Source of the DNA: Asaia krungthepensis NRIC 0535 | GTDB lineage: Bacteria; Pseudomonadota; Alphaproteobacteria; Acetobacterales; Acetobacteraceae | Length of the DNA stretch: 64,000 nucleotides | Assembly: GCF_025995175.1 (NCBI RefSeq) | Contig: NZ_BAPV01000057.1 | Span: forward strand, 62,001-126,000 | Reading direction: 5' to 3' | In this document: piece by piece, positions 1 to 9,077 of the stretch | How the letters are laid out: each line of letters starts with the position of its first letter | Numbering within the stretch: position 1 is the stretch's first letter | The notes under the pieces: generated by a model | The model's input: the letters and a program-made list of their open reading frames with translations, nothing else | Database searches by the model: none | What the model was told of the DNA's origin: nothing | Made by a program: the position numbers and the translations under genes

Positions 1-539
1 TCGGGAACTGGGAGATGCTCCCCCCCATCGTGGCCCGCCACGGACTGCCTTTCGCTTCGTTCTACCGCGCTGCGGGGAACCCATTGATCGATCGCCTCAT
101 CATCGCCCTTCGCAACAGGGCCATGGAATGCGACGCGCCAATGTTTGCGAAAGGCGCCAAAGGCGCGCGCCTGGCCCTGCGCCATCTCTCGCGGGGGCAT
201 CATCTCGGGATTCTGGGCGACCAGAAGATGAATGATGGAATCGAGTGTCGCTTCTTCGGCCTGCCCGCGATGACCGCCTCGGCGGCCGCAAGTTTCGCGG
301 TGAAATACGATTGTCCGATCGTGACCGGTCGTATTATCCGCCTCGGCCCAGCACGCCTGCATCTGGAAGTCGGCCCTGTGCTGTACCCAGATATGAAAGC
401 GCCCCGTCAAATAGAGATCGGAAGCCTGACGCAGCAGCTTAATGACCGGCTCGAAAACTGGATTACCGAACGGCCAGAATCATGGCTTTGGCTACATCGT
501 CGTTGGCCAAAAGAGTTGTATACAAGAAGAAGGCGCTAA
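1..539 (+). CDS. Lipid A lauroyl/myristoyl acyltransferase-like protein, 5' truncated by window edge
   Basis: This is the C-terminal part of an LpxL/HtrB-type acyltransferase, an inner-membrane enzyme that adds a secondary acyl chain to lipid A. The reading frame is already open at base 3 and reads GNWEM at once. That is the block that follows the catalytic HX4D motif in the family, so the N-terminal third lies outside the window. Further on, LGDQ and the segment ending FFGLPA match the conserved DQ...G..V.FFG.PA region of LpxL proteins. About 178 residues are visible. The stop is followed by a short gap before the next gene. The fatty-acid specificity cannot be read from this fragment. Confidence 0.85.
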   Translation, partial: GNWEMLPPIVARHGLPFASFYRAAGNPLIDRLIIALRNRAMECDAPMFAKGAKGARLALRHLSRGHHLGILGDQKMNDGIECRFFGLPAMTASAAASFAVKYDCPIVTGRIIRLGPARLHLEVGPVLYPDMKAPRQIEIGSLTQQLNDRLENWITERPESWLWLHRRWPKELYTRRRR

Positions 540-725
540 TTAACGCGCTAAAAGCACTGTGAGTTCCGTTCCAGGGATCTTATGGGAGGCGAAACAAAGC
601 ATTGCTTTTGTGCAACACCAATCGTTTTCGATGAGGAAAAATAGCGTTCAGGCGCAATTTTACGTTGAGAGACGCCGCTTTTGCCGTCTAGCCTCGGTCT
701 TGCACCAGAAATGAGGACGCAACGT

Positions 726-1097
726 ATGGCCCAGACGCTGCCGTTTCCCAAGAACGAAACTCCAGCACCTCTCAGCAATGTGATTCCACTGCGCTTCAAT
801 GTGCTGCCTCGTCATCGCGAATATCTCTCGCAATGGCTGCAGGCCGGCCTCGCCATGGGGCTTTGCGACGCCGATATCGAAACCGAGTGTCTTAACGGAC
901 GCGAAGAGGCCGTCGCCCATATCCTGATTTGGGTCCGTGAGAATGCTGACCCGGCCTATATGATCAAACCGCGCGGTATGCGCTGGGTTCTCGTCGATCA
1001 TATCCGTGACCATGAACTTGGCGTGTATGCGAGCCTCGAACTCGCCCTGCACACAGTGCGACCCGTATTGCCGCTCAAGTCTATCGCAGCTGCCTGA
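726..1097 (+). CDS. Conserved hypothetical protein, 123 aa
   Basis: This is an unrecognised small protein. The ATG at 726 is preferred because GAGGA (713-717) sits eight bases upstream. The frame also stays open to a TTG at 681 and an ATG at 711, with poorer start context. No signal peptide or membrane segment is seen. The middle is mixed alpha-helical, with several acidic/hydrophobic repeats and the segment AVAHILIWVREN, so it is probably cytosolic. It stands alone between the acyltransferase and a gene on the opposite strand, and nothing in its context gives a role. Confidence 0.6.
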   Translation: MAQTLPFPKNETPAPLSNVIPLRFNVLPRHREYLSQWLQAGLAMGLCDADIETECLNGREEAVAHILIWVRENADPAYMIKPRGMRWVLVDHIRDHELGVYASLELALHTVRPVLPLKSIAAA

Positions 1098-1215
1098 CGC
1101 GGCGCGACCAAACCGGATTGTCCTGACCGCATTGCCCTTGCATCAGGATAGGGTACCTCGCGGCCAGACCTTGAGGGTCCGGCGCGCATGGAAGAGGCGG
1201 GCTATCAGGTGTAAC

Positions 1216-2634
1216 TCACCTGCCAAGCCGTCTGGGCGCAGCTGAAGCCATCTTCACGCCGCCACCCGGCAAAATCTCGAAAACGGCCAGACCGCGAGCC
1301 ACTGTCCCGTCTCCCTGAAGCACGAACGTCCCGTCCGATCCCGCAAAACCATCGGGGCGCAAAAGGGAGTGCTGCGAAAATCCGTCCGGCTGTTGACTGA
1401 GCACGGCTGCCATCGTCGCAGTGTCGTAAGCGACATTGGCCAGCACAGAGGGCGCATAGCCATAGCGGCTGCGATAGCGCTGCACAAAGTCGGTGCGCGA
1501 CGACGGATCAGGCGCCGCGAACCACCCTCCCTGCAACGCCCCGAGCTTGCCGGCGAAGGCGCTCCACAGGGCCGGACCGAGGATGCGCGTCTGATGCGGA
1601 TCGACCGACGCCTGTTTCAATCCCTCGATCACGGTCGCCAGTTGGAGGCCGGTATCGCCCAGCAGCAATGCGTCGAAGGGAGGCGGGGGCAGCACGACCG
1701 GCGCTGCGGGGGTGGCCGGGGCTGGGGCTGCGCCTCCGGCACCTGATAGTGCTGGGGCTGTCGCTCCTGTCGGCAAAGGCGGCTGCGATGAGGCAGGCTT
1801 GGGCGCAGCAGACGCATCACTGCCCAGTGGATTGATCGCGTCAGGTTCCGCTGCCGCAGTGGGTTGTGCCGCATTGCTGGGCGAACCAGCCTGCTGGGCT
1901 GCCTGATCCTGACGGGTCTGCACGGCGGCAAGCGTCTTGAGCCCGGCAATGATCGAATCGTTCGCCGCGGTATGGAACACGACCTGAGGCGAATTCAGCC
2001 CCTTCGTGCTGCAAGCCTTGGCAAGGGCATCGCCCAGCGCGTGGCCGAGCGCGTTATCAGGCAGAAAAGCCGCAAAATTCCTGCGCCCTTCCCCCATTGC
2101 GGCATCGACCAGCCGATTAACCTGCTGCTCGACCGTGATCCCCATGACCCAGACGCCGGGTCGCGCCTGCGCCTGGTCACTCGTATAGGCAAATTCCGGC
2201 AGACCGGCAGCCTGCGTCAATGCTGCAGCAGAGGCCGTCTGCGGCGCCGTGAGCGGACCGAGAATGACGCGATCGCCCTGATCAATTGCCGCTCGTGCCG
2301 CTGCCTCGGCCGTCTGACCAGGGGCGTCGGTGTCATGGATGTCGAGCATCACCCCATGGCCATCGGGCACCGCGATATGAGCAGCATTGGCCATCTGCTG
2401 ACCGAGTTTGCCGAAGCGACCGGAGAGCGGCAGGAGCATACCGATCTTGCGCGTCGCACTCTCCTGGGCCGAGGGACCTACCGGGCTCACAGGCGGAGGG
2501 GTCTCGGGGCCGTTACAGGCATTGAGGGCAAAGAGCGCGACACCGGCAAGAGCGGAAACCTTGCATGCAGAGGCCGACCTGAGCGATGTGAAGGAAACCA
2601 CGCGCTGACGGGGACCGAATGTCCGACCTACCAT
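1216..2634 (-). CDS. LpoA-like penicillin-binding protein activator (periplasmic-binding-fold lipoprotein)
   Basis: This is an outer-membrane lipoprotein with a type I periplasmic-binding-protein fold, of the LpoA/YraM family. LpoA stimulates the peptidoglycan synthase PBP1A. A signal peptide ends in the lipobox LNAC (residues 37-40 from this ATG). The segment IGMLLPLSGRFGKLGQ then opens the binding fold. A Pro/Ala-rich, low-complexity stretch of roughly 80 residues interrupts the middle. The ATG at 2634 gives an unusually long N-region and overlaps the divergent rsmI start. A GTG at 2601 would place the lipobox at residue 29 and remove the overlap. A LpoA–RsmI neighbourhood is classical in proteobacteria, which supports the family call. 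Confidence 0.75.
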   Translation of the reverse strand: MVGRTFGPRQRVVSFTSLRSASACKVSALAGVALFALNACNGPETPPPVSPVGPSAQESATRKIGMLLPLSGRFGKLGQQMANAAHIAVPDGHGVMLDIHDTDAPGQTAEAAARAAIDQGDRVILGPLTAPQTASAAALTQAAGLPEFAYTSDQAQARPGVWVMGITVEQQVNRLVDAAMGEGRRNFAAFLPDNALGHALGDALAKACSTKGLNSPQVVFHTAANDSIIAGLKTLAAVQTRQDQAAQQAGSPSNAAQPTAAAEPDAINPLGSDASAAPKPASSQPPLPTGATAPALSGAGGAAPAPATPAAPVVLPPPPFDALLLGDTGLQLATVIEGLKQASVDPHQTRILGPALWSAFAGKLGALQGGWFAAPDPSSRTDFVQRYRSRYGYAPSVLANVAYDTATMAAVLSQQPDGFSQHSLLRPDGFAGSDGTFVLQGDGTVARGLAVFEILPGGGVKMASAAPRRLGR

Positions 2635-3578
2635 CTTACACCCATACTCCTGAAAATGATTCGACCCCGGAGGGTCCGGGTCATGCTTATGATAATTCGG
2701 GCAGTTCCGCGACCCTCCCCTCTGGCAGCCTGACCCTGGTGGCAACGCCAATCGGCAATCTGGGCGATATGAGCGTGCGGGCCATCGAGACGTTGAAGGC
2801 TGCCGATGTCATTCTCTGTGAGGACACACGGGTAACAGCCAAACTGCTCAAAGCCTATAATGTTTCCACACCGACACAGATTCTTCACGATCACAATGAG
2901 GAAGATCGTATCCCCGGTCTACTGATCCGCCTTGCTTCAGGTGCGCGCATGGCGCTGGTTTCGGATGCGGGTACGCCTCTGGTCTCCGATCCTGGCTTTC
3001 GCCTCGCACGCGCCGCCCTTGCGCAGGACATGGTGGTCGGGGCTGTGCCGGGAGCCAACGCCGCGACGCTTGCCCTCACCCTGTCCGGCCTGCCTCCCCA
3101 TCCCTATCTGTTCAGCGGCTTCGCCGCCCCGCGCTCCTCGGCCCGCCGCACCCAGTTCGGCGTACTGCGTGCCGCCGAACAGGCGGGACTCTCAGCAACG
3201 CTCATCTGGTACGAGGCGCCGCACCGTCTGCTCGACATGATCGAGGATCTGATCGTCGTGTTCGGGCCGGAACGGCAGGGCGCGGTTGCCCGCGAACTCA
3301 CAAAGCGGTTCGAGGAAGTCCGTCGTGGAACATTGCGCGAATTGCAGGAGCACTTCCTGCACACTGCCCCCCGGGGCGAGATCACAATCCTCGTCGGACC
3401 GGCCGATGAATCGGAGAACAACGGCGAGGAAGATCTCGATGCGCGCCTACGAAAGGCACTGCAAACCCATTCGGTCAAGGATGCCGCGACGCTCGTGGCA
3501 GGAGCAGTCAATCTGCCGAGGCGCGTGGTCTACGCACGCGCGCTCGAACTCGGCTCAGAGGGGGCAGACAAGGACTGA
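2619..3578 (+). CDS. rsmI: 16S rRNA (cytidine(1402)-2'-O)-methyltransferase RsmI
   Basis: RsmI methylates the 2'-OH of C1402 in the decoding centre of 16S rRNA, using S-adenosylmethionine. The tetrapyrrole-methylase fold signature LVATPIGNLGD begins near residue 40, followed by CEDTR, VSDAGTPLVSDPG and YEAPHR. Together these are diagnostic of RsmI (YraL). At 319 residues the protein is slightly longer than usual because about 37 poorly conserved residues precede the motif, so a later start is possible. It is divergent from the LpoA-like gene, and the two annotated starts overlap by 16 bases. Confidence 0.93.
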   Translation: MSDLPSYTHTPENDSTPEGPGHAYDNSGSSATLPSGSLTLVATPIGNLGDMSVRAIETLKAADVILCEDTRVTAKLLKAYNVSTPTQILHDHNEEDRIPGLLIRLASGARMALVSDAGTPLVSDPGFRLARAALAQDMVVGAVPGANAATLALTLSGLPPHPYLFSGFAAPRSSARRTQFGVLRAAEQAGLSATLIWYEAPHRLLDMIEDLIVVFGPERQGAVARELTKRFEEVRRGTLRELQEHFLHTAPRGEITILVGPADESENNGEEDLDARLRKALQTHSVKDAATLVAGAVNLPRRVVYARALELGSEGADKD

Positions 3579-3590
3579 CCCGCAACCTGA

Positions 3591-4214
3591 TCAGTCCTGC
3601 TCCTTCGGCAGGACGAACAGGCTGTCAGGAAGCTTCGGATTGGCCTCGATATTGAAGAGGTCGATCTGCGTCTCACGGCCTTGCGAGTCCTTGACGACCC
3701 AGGAACGCAGGCTTAGCGGCGCTTCGTTGAAAATGAGGGTCAGGCTGCCTTCTCCCGGTGTTGCGCTGCGCACGAGGGTGACCTGAACCAGACCATGATC
3801 ATGCGCAAAGCCTGTGACCGTCACATCTCCGGAAAGCTTCAGATCAGGGCGGAGCAATAACCCGAGCGGTGTCCTGTCGAGGGGCAACGTCGTGACCTGA
3901 CCGAGTTCGCGGTCCTGGTAGACAATCTGCCCCTGATTGGCGATGAGCAGCAGCGGGCTCGGCTTGTCGTAATCGAAACGCATGCGCCCCGGTCTATCCA
4001 GCCAGGCCTGCCCGGTTGAACGTGCCCCGTCCGGGGCAATCTGCTGGAACCTTGCCTTGATCGCATGGGTCGCGTTGAGCGCGTCCTGCACGCGCGCAAT
4101 CCAGCCGGCATCGGCAGGACGCAGAGCGGCGGGTGTGGCCTGCGCATGGGCCGCATCAGCGAGGCCCGGCGACACAGACAGAAGAGCAAGGAGGCAGAAA
4201 GAACGGATTTTCAT
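3591..4214 (-). CDS. LolA-like outer-membrane lipoprotein carrier
   Basis: This is a periplasmic protein of the LolA/LolB-like fold that would ferry lipoproteins across the periplasm to the outer membrane. The ATG at 4214 gives a clean signal peptide (KIRSFCLLALLSVSPGLADAAHA), after which the mature protein starts near ATPAALRP. The segments IKARFQQIAPDG, GQAWLDRPGRMRFDY and LLLIANQGQIVYQD match the beta-strand pattern of LolA homologues. At 207 residues it has the usual length. It faces rsmI tail to tail and lies ten bases downstream of gshA on the same strand, so the two may be cotranscribed. Confidence 0.8.
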   Translation of the reverse strand: MKIRSFCLLALLSVSPGLADAAHAQATPAALRPADAGWIARVQDALNATHAIKARFQQIAPDGARSTGQAWLDRPGRMRFDYDKPSPLLLIANQGQIVYQDRELGQVTTLPLDRTPLGLLLRPDLKLSGDVTVTGFAHDHGLVQVTLVRSATPGEGSLTLIFNEAPLSLRSWVVKDSQGRETQIDLFNIEANPKLPDSLFVLPKEQD

Positions 4215-4224
4215 GGCCGGGCGC

Positions 4225-5607
4225 TCAGATCGACGCTTCCTGGAAGATCGGGCGGACATCGCCCTGCCACGCGCCGTGAAAGCGCTCGAGCCAGATCTCG
4301 GCCTGGGTCGGCGCCCCGGCAGCAATGGCTTCCAGAGGGGCAAGATAGGATTCTTCACCCAGGCCTCGCGCGCGCAGTCCTTGCGCTGCCAGAGCGACCA
4401 CGCGGCTTGCCAGAGCGCGTAGCCCTCCAGGAAAGGACGCGTTCATGGCCTGGGTCGGCACGGCCCCACGCAAGGCACGATAGCTGGACCAATCCTGTTC
4501 GCGCACAAGGGCTTCGGCCGCCACCAACGTGGCCGGGTCATAGAGCAGGCCCACCCAGAGCGCAGATTGTGCGAGCATCATCGCCGGACTACCTGCGTCG
4601 GCACCGCGCATTTCGAGAAACTGCTTGAGGCGGACATCGGGGAAAACCGTGGTCAGGTGATCTTCGAAATCACCCATGGTCGGGGTCAGCCCTTCCAAGG
4701 CGCTCTGCGACTTCCCCGCCAGCCAGTCGCGGAAGGATGCACCGGCGACATCACGGATCTCGCCATCACGCATCACGAAATACATCGGGACATCCAGAAC
4801 CCAGTCGACATAGTGCTCAAAGCCGAAATTCTCGTCGAAGCAGCAGGGTGGCATGCCCGAACGGGCATTATCGGTATCGGTCCAGATATGGGCGCGGTTC
4901 GAGAGCAGGCCGTTGGGCTTGCCCTCATAGAAGGGAGAGTTCGCAAAAAACGCGGTGGCCAATGGCTGCAAGGCCAGGGAGACGCGCATCTTGCGGGCCA
5001 TATCCTCTTCGGAGCCAAAATCGAGATTGACCTGAACCGTGCAGGTGCGGGTCATCATGTCGAGACCGAGCGATCCCACCTTGGGCATGTAACGACGCAT
5101 GATGGCGTAGCGGCTTTTCGGCATGATCGGCATGGCGTCACGCGACCAGAGCGGCTGGAACCCGAGCGGCGCGAAACCCAGTCCGAGAGCCGCAGCGGGT
5201 TCACGCAGTGCGCCGAAATGGGCATCCATTTCGGCACGGGTTTCGTGCAGGTCGGCGACCGGTCGGCCGGATAGCTCGAACTGCCCTGCCGGCTCAAGAG
5301 AAACCGACTCGCCCTTATGCGCGCCCTGCCCCTTGAGGCCGATCAGCTTGCCGTGGTCCTCGATGGCCTGCCAGTCATCACCATTGCCCTTGAGTGCCTC
5401 GAGCAGGGATTCGATACCGCCCGGCGCGTAGGGGGGCGGCGAGAACGCCTCACGGCCGGATCGATCACCCGGCAGAACGAAACCGAATTTTTCATGCTCC
5501 GTACCGATACGCCAGGATTCCTGCGGCTTGGCCCCCTCCTCAAGAAGAGCAACGAGCTGGGCCTTGTTTTCGATAGGCGTATCGTTCAGGTCACCGGGAT
5601 TAGACAT
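4225..5607 (-). CDS. gshA: Glutamate--cysteine ligase (alphaproteobacterial/plant type)
   Basis: This enzyme catalyses the first, ATP-dependent step of glutathione synthesis, joining glutamate and cysteine in the cytosol. At 460 residues it matches the alphaproteobacterial/plant GshA class rather than the longer enterobacterial enzyme. Supporting segments are IGTEHEKFGF near residue 35, ESVSLEPAGQFELSG, TRTCTVQVNLDF and the C-terminal EIRGADAG-like region (reading EMRGADAG). No glutathione synthetase gene accompanies it here. It is followed by the LolA-like gene on the same strand. Confidence 0.93.
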   Translation of the reverse strand: MSNPGDLNDTPIENKAQLVALLEEGAKPQESWRIGTEHEKFGFVLPGDRSGREAFSPPPYAPGGIESLLEALKGNGDDWQAIEDHGKLIGLKGQGAHKGESVSLEPAGQFELSGRPVADLHETRAEMDAHFGALREPAAALGLGFAPLGFQPLWSRDAMPIMPKSRYAIMRRYMPKVGSLGLDMMTRTCTVQVNLDFGSEEDMARKMRVSLALQPLATAFFANSPFYEGKPNGLLSNRAHIWTDTDNARSGMPPCCFDENFGFEHYVDWVLDVPMYFVMRDGEIRDVAGASFRDWLAGKSQSALEGLTPTMGDFEDHLTTVFPDVRLKQFLEMRGADAGSPAMMLAQSALWVGLLYDPATLVAAEALVREQDWSSYRALRGAVPTQAMNASFPGGLRALASRVVALAAQGLRARGLGEESYLAPLEAIAAGAPTQAEIWLERFHGAWQGDVRPIFQEASI

Positions 5608-5664
5608 GGGCGGTACTGGAGCCTCGAAAGGGATTTCTGGAAAAAGAAACTGAGAAGTTTCGTC

Positions 5665-6387
5665 CTATATGGACCGTGAGACGCGAAACGCCAACTGGGC
5701 AAGACCGGCGACCACTGCGGTATCGGCTCTGAGGATCAGATTCCCCAGCGAAATCGGGGTTACGGCCTCATGGGCGCCCAACAAGCGACGCTCGGTTTCC
5801 GAGAACCCGCCCTCCGGCCCGATCAGAAGCGCATGGTCCTGGGGTACGTTCCCAACGAGCGTGCCTTGCTGTCGTTCCAGTGCCGCAAAAAGCGGCCGCG
5901 CCCGATCCCATTCGTCCAGAACCTGCACCAGCGGGCGGAGCGGGTCGATCGCCGGTATATCGAGCCGTTCACATTGCTCGGCGGCTTCCAGCGCGATCGC
6001 GTGAAAACGCTCGGCATTGATGCGATGCGTGTTGGTACGCTCCGTGATGACCGGGCAAAAACGCCTCACCCCCATTTCGGTCCCCATGCGGAGCACGAGA
6101 TCGGTGGCATCGCGCTTGAGCGGCGCAAAGACCAGAACCGGGCCATGCGTCACGACAGGGGCGCGATGCTGTCGGGTGAGCACCGCCTGCCCCCTGTCCT
6201 TGCGCTGGATCTCCAGCCGTGCCTCCCACTCTCCCGCTTCAGCATTGAACAGGTGGACGCTATCGCCCGTCTCGAGGCGGAGCACGGTTGCAAGATAACG
6301 CATCTGGCCCGGATCGAGCGCTATGGCGGCACCCTCGCCCATCATGGGCTGCAGCGAGTCGATATGAAGCCGGGGAGCGTCCTGCAT
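5665..6387 (-). CDS. rsmE: 16S rRNA (uracil(1498)-N3)-methyltransferase RsmE
   Basis: RsmE is a SPOUT-class methyltransferase that modifies U1498 of 16S rRNA in the assembled small subunit. The N-terminal PUA-like part carries HYLATVLR-type residues (read here MRYLATVLRLETGD). The C-terminal trefoil knot carries LLIGPEGGFSETE and ISLGNLILRADTA, the two RsmE signatures. The ATG at 6387 is chosen because GAGGG stands just upstream and the protein then has the usual 240 residues. An in-frame ATG 117 bases upstream would add unrelated residues and overlap ubiA. It is divergent from ubiA. Confidence 0.93.
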   Translation of the reverse strand: MQDAPRLHIDSLQPMMGEGAAIALDPGQMRYLATVLRLETGDSVHLFNAEAGEWEARLEIQRKDRGQAVLTRQHRAPVVTHGPVLVFAPLKRDATDLVLRMGTEMGVRRFCPVITERTNTHRINAERFHAIALEAAEQCERLDIPAIDPLRPLVQVLDEWDRARPLFAALERQQGTLVGNVPQDHALLIGPEGGFSETERRLLGAHEAVTPISLGNLILRADTAVVAGLAQLAFRVSRSI

Positions 6388-6462
6388 GAAACCCTCTTGA
6401 TGCGCGATTGACGTTCCCCGTTCATAGACGCAATGAACCGGGATGACGACATGGAGACCTGA

Positions 6463-7383
6463 ATGACGCGCCAGACCGTGCCCCACACCGATATACGCGC
6501 TCATGGCTGGGTAGCCCGCCTCCCCGAGGGTATCAGGCCCTATATCCTGCTCGCCCGGCTCGATCGTCCGGTCGGAACCTGGCTTCTGCTCCTGCCGGGT
6601 ATCTGGGGCATCGAACTGGCCGAGGGCTCATCCTCCCTGCATCGCGCCGTACTGATCCTGCTTTTCGCGATCGGCTCGCTGGCAATGCGCTCGGCGGGAT
6701 GCGTGGTGAATGACATCTGGGATCGCAAGATCGATGCTCAGGTCGCGCGCACGGCGGGGCGCCCCCTTGCCAGTGGCAGGCTTACGGTACGTCAGGCGCT
6801 TGTCACCCTTGCGCTTCTTCTGGCCATCGGTGCCTTCGTGTTGTTTCAGTTACCTCCCCTGTGCTGGGCTCTGGCACCGCTCGCCCTGCTGCTCGTCGGG
6901 CTTTACCCCGCCGCAAAGCGCGTGACCTGGTGGCCTCAGCTCGTCATGGGATTCACCTTCGGATTTGGTGCGCCCATGGGCTATGCCGCCAGCGCGGGCA
7001 GGATCGACTGGGTGTGTGCGTTGCTCTATGCGGGCACCATCCTATGGCAGCTCGGATTTGATACGATCTACGGGTTCCAGGACATGGATGACGATGCCCG
7101 TATCGGGGTGCGCTCCACCTCCCGCCTCTGGGCCGGACAGGCGCGTGGCTTCATTGGGTGTTGCTATGGTGCTGCCCTGCTTCTCATTGCCACAGCCATG
7201 GCGCTGTCCCCCCTTCACTGGATCGCCTGGCCGATCGCCGCCCTGGCGGCTTTCATGCTTCTTCGTCAGATCGGGCGGCTGGATATCCGCGATCCCGCGC
7301 TCTGCCTGGCCCTTTTTCGTCAGAATGTTCCCTTCGGCATGGTGCTGGCCCTTGCCCTGATCTGCGGCCGAGCCTTTTCATGA
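6463..7383 (+). CDS. ubiA: 4-hydroxybenzoate polyprenyltransferase UbiA
   Basis: This inner-membrane prenyltransferase attaches the polyprenyl tail to 4-hydroxybenzoate in ubiquinone synthesis. Both Mg-diphosphate binding motifs are visible: NDIWDRKID in the first half and DTIYGFQDMDDD in the second. Several hydrophobic segments fit the usual eight or nine membrane helices. GGAGA stands five bases before the ATG. At 306 residues it has the normal length. Its stop overlaps the start of the downstream methyltransferase gene by four bases, which points to coupled translation. Confidence 0.93.
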   Translation: MTRQTVPHTDIRAHGWVARLPEGIRPYILLARLDRPVGTWLLLLPGIWGIELAEGSSSLHRAVLILLFAIGSLAMRSAGCVVNDIWDRKIDAQVARTAGRPLASGRLTVRQALVTLALLLAIGAFVLFQLPPLCWALAPLALLLVGLYPAAKRVTWWPQLVMGFTFGFGAPMGYAASAGRIDWVCALLYAGTILWQLGFDTIYGFQDMDDDARIGVRSTSRLWAGQARGFIGCCYGAALLLIATAMALSPLHWIAWPIAALAAFMLLRQIGRLDIRDPALCLALFRQNVPFGMVLALALICGRAFS

Positions 7384-8033
7384 AAGATCCGCGCGCCTTC
7401 ATCAGCAGTCAGACGGTCATCGCAGTCGCACCTCTGGTACCCGAGATCGAACTGCATCTCGCCACCGAGATCACGCCGATCTGGCAGGCGACAGAGGCGC
7501 ATTTGGCAGCACTGAATATCGAGCCGCCTTTCTGGGCCTTTGCCTGGCCAGGAAGCCAGTTGCTCGCGCGTTTCGTCCTGGACCAGCCCGAGCGGGTGAG
7601 AGACAGATCTGTTCTCGATTTCGCCTGTGGCGGGGGCCTTGCAGGAATCGCCTGCGCCCAGGCTGGCGCACGGGCCGTGCGCGTCAACGATATCGATCCG
7701 CTCGCGCTCGAAGCCGCCTGCCTGAACGCGGCTCTGAACAAGGTGTCTGTGGTTCCGGTGACGAACGATCTGGTCGGCACCGTGCCTGAAGGGATCGATC
7801 TGCTGCTTTGCGGCGACGTCTGTTACAATCAGCAAATGGCGGATCGCATCATCCCCTGGCTTCGCCGCTGCGCCCGGACCATGGACGTGTGGATGGCCGA
7901 TCCCGGCCGTCCCTACGCCCCGAAGGACGGTATCGAGATCCTTATTTCGGCGACACTCCCGACGACGATGGAACTGGAAGGCAAGACCGCGCGGGAGACA
8001 AGGCTGTGCCGTATCCTCCCCTCATCCGGCTGA
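7380..8033 (+). CDS. ETF-beta lysine methyltransferase-like SAM-dependent methyltransferase (METTL20 family)
   Basis: This is a class I methyltransferase of 217 residues. The PPFWAFAWPGSQ segment near residue 60 is characteristic of the METTL20/ETFBKMT group, whose bacterial members methylate lysines of the electron-transfer flavoprotein beta subunit. The SAM-binding motif reads DFACGGGLAG and is followed by NDIDPLALEA; LLLCGDVCY is the post-motif strand. The ATG at 7380 overlaps the ubiA stop (ATGA), so the two are translationally coupled. A longer in-frame extension into ubiA is not needed. The METTL20 assignment is by motif resemblance. An L11 or other protein methyltransferase is the alternative. 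Confidence 0.75.
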   Translation: MKDPRAFISSQTVIAVAPLVPEIELHLATEITPIWQATEAHLAALNIEPPFWAFAWPGSQLLARFVLDQPERVRDRSVLDFACGGGLAGIACAQAGARAVRVNDIDPLALEAACLNAALNKVSVVPVTNDLVGTVPEGIDLLLCGDVCYNQQMADRIIPWLRRCARTMDVWMADPGRPYAPKDGIEILISATLPTTMELEGKTARETRLCRILPSSG

Positions 8034-8059
8034 GAGACTCGGAGCGTCGCGCGCTCGCG

Positions 8060-9077
8060 GTTTGGTCCTGACTGTCGACGAAACCACAATCACGCTGGGC
8101 GCGTATAATGTCGGCATAGCTATCGCAGCCGAGAGAGTTACGCAGCGCTCCGTCAGGCTCTGCATGCAGGAATTGGGGGGTTTGCGTCAGACTCTCGATC
8201 TCGGCCATGAGCGCTTCAAGCTGCGCGCCCATCTCTTCTGCATCACGCTCGCCGCATTTGATGAAGCGCAGAAGCGCTGCTTCGGGGCCTGTGAAGATGA
8301 TGTGTTCAGTGCCCAGCGATCCCCTGGCCTTATAGCCTCCGCGCGACGCATAGCTTAGCCCCTCCCAGTCATGCCCCTTACTCGCGACGGCCGCGCGATC
8401 ACCTCAGCTGGCAACAGCACGGGCCACGAGCACTTCCACATCGTTCAATTTGGTGCAGAGCGGCTTGTTGATGCGAGCGCAATTCAGATGGGCGACAGCT
8501 TCTTTCGAACTCGGCTGATCGAACAGGACGATCCCGATATGTGTGAATCCTGACGCCGCGACTAAGTCCTGCAGCGCGAGCTTCCAAGATCATCCAGCCG
8601 GGCTCGAGCGCCGTGTTTCGATCGCGCGTTGTCGATAAAATCGACCATGCAGGTCCGTTCGGAGAGCCTCGTTCCACGCGCGCCAAGCCGCACCGCATGG
8701 GCTCGACAATACTTCAGAGAAGTCGCAGCATTCAGACCGATCAGGTTGCGCCGGTTCTCGACGATGCGGTGCCAGACCGGGTGGGGTTTCTCGAGCCAGA
8801 ATTGCGACGGAGTAAAGACCCTGTCGAGAGCGACAATCTGAGCCTCACCCAGGAAATCGAGAAAGCGATGGAGGGCGAAACCGGTCTCATCGACATCGCC
8901 GGGCTGATTGCGCTCCCCGTGATGGTTCTTCCGTTGCTGTACGACGACATCGCATCAGGATTGCAGGAGAATGTGACATGCATCGGGCAGGAAAACGCCA
9001 TTGAGATCCGTGTCGGAAGACACGGTGTCGGTGCCATAAAGATGCGCCCCCGCGACCATGCGTATGACCGGAGTCAT
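8060..9077 (-). pseudogene. Decayed nucleotidyltransferase-domain gene
   Basis: Read on the minus strand from the ATG at 9075-9077, the frame gives GAHLYGTDTVSSDTDLNGVF, the G-[GS]-x9-D-x-D type pattern of pol-beta-like nucleotidyltransferases. It is then broken three times: a TGA at 8955-8957, a one-base deletion near 8580, and a TGA at 8404-8406. Between and after these breaks the protein stays readable (VWHRIVENRRNLIGLNAA; then after the shift HIGIVLFDQPSSKEAV; then PEAALLRFIKCGERDAEE and YADIIRAQRD). The order suits one original protein of about 335 residues. Its 3' end now runs into the tail of the methyltransferase gene. It overlaps the upstream HD gene by ATGA, so the two once formed an operon. 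Confidence 0.8.

Noticed and set aside
1864-2733. A 289-codon plus-strand frame opposite the LpoA-like gene
   Set aside because: It is Arg/Gly-rich shadow coding opposite a gene with a signal peptide and a periplasmic-binding fold. It has no domain.
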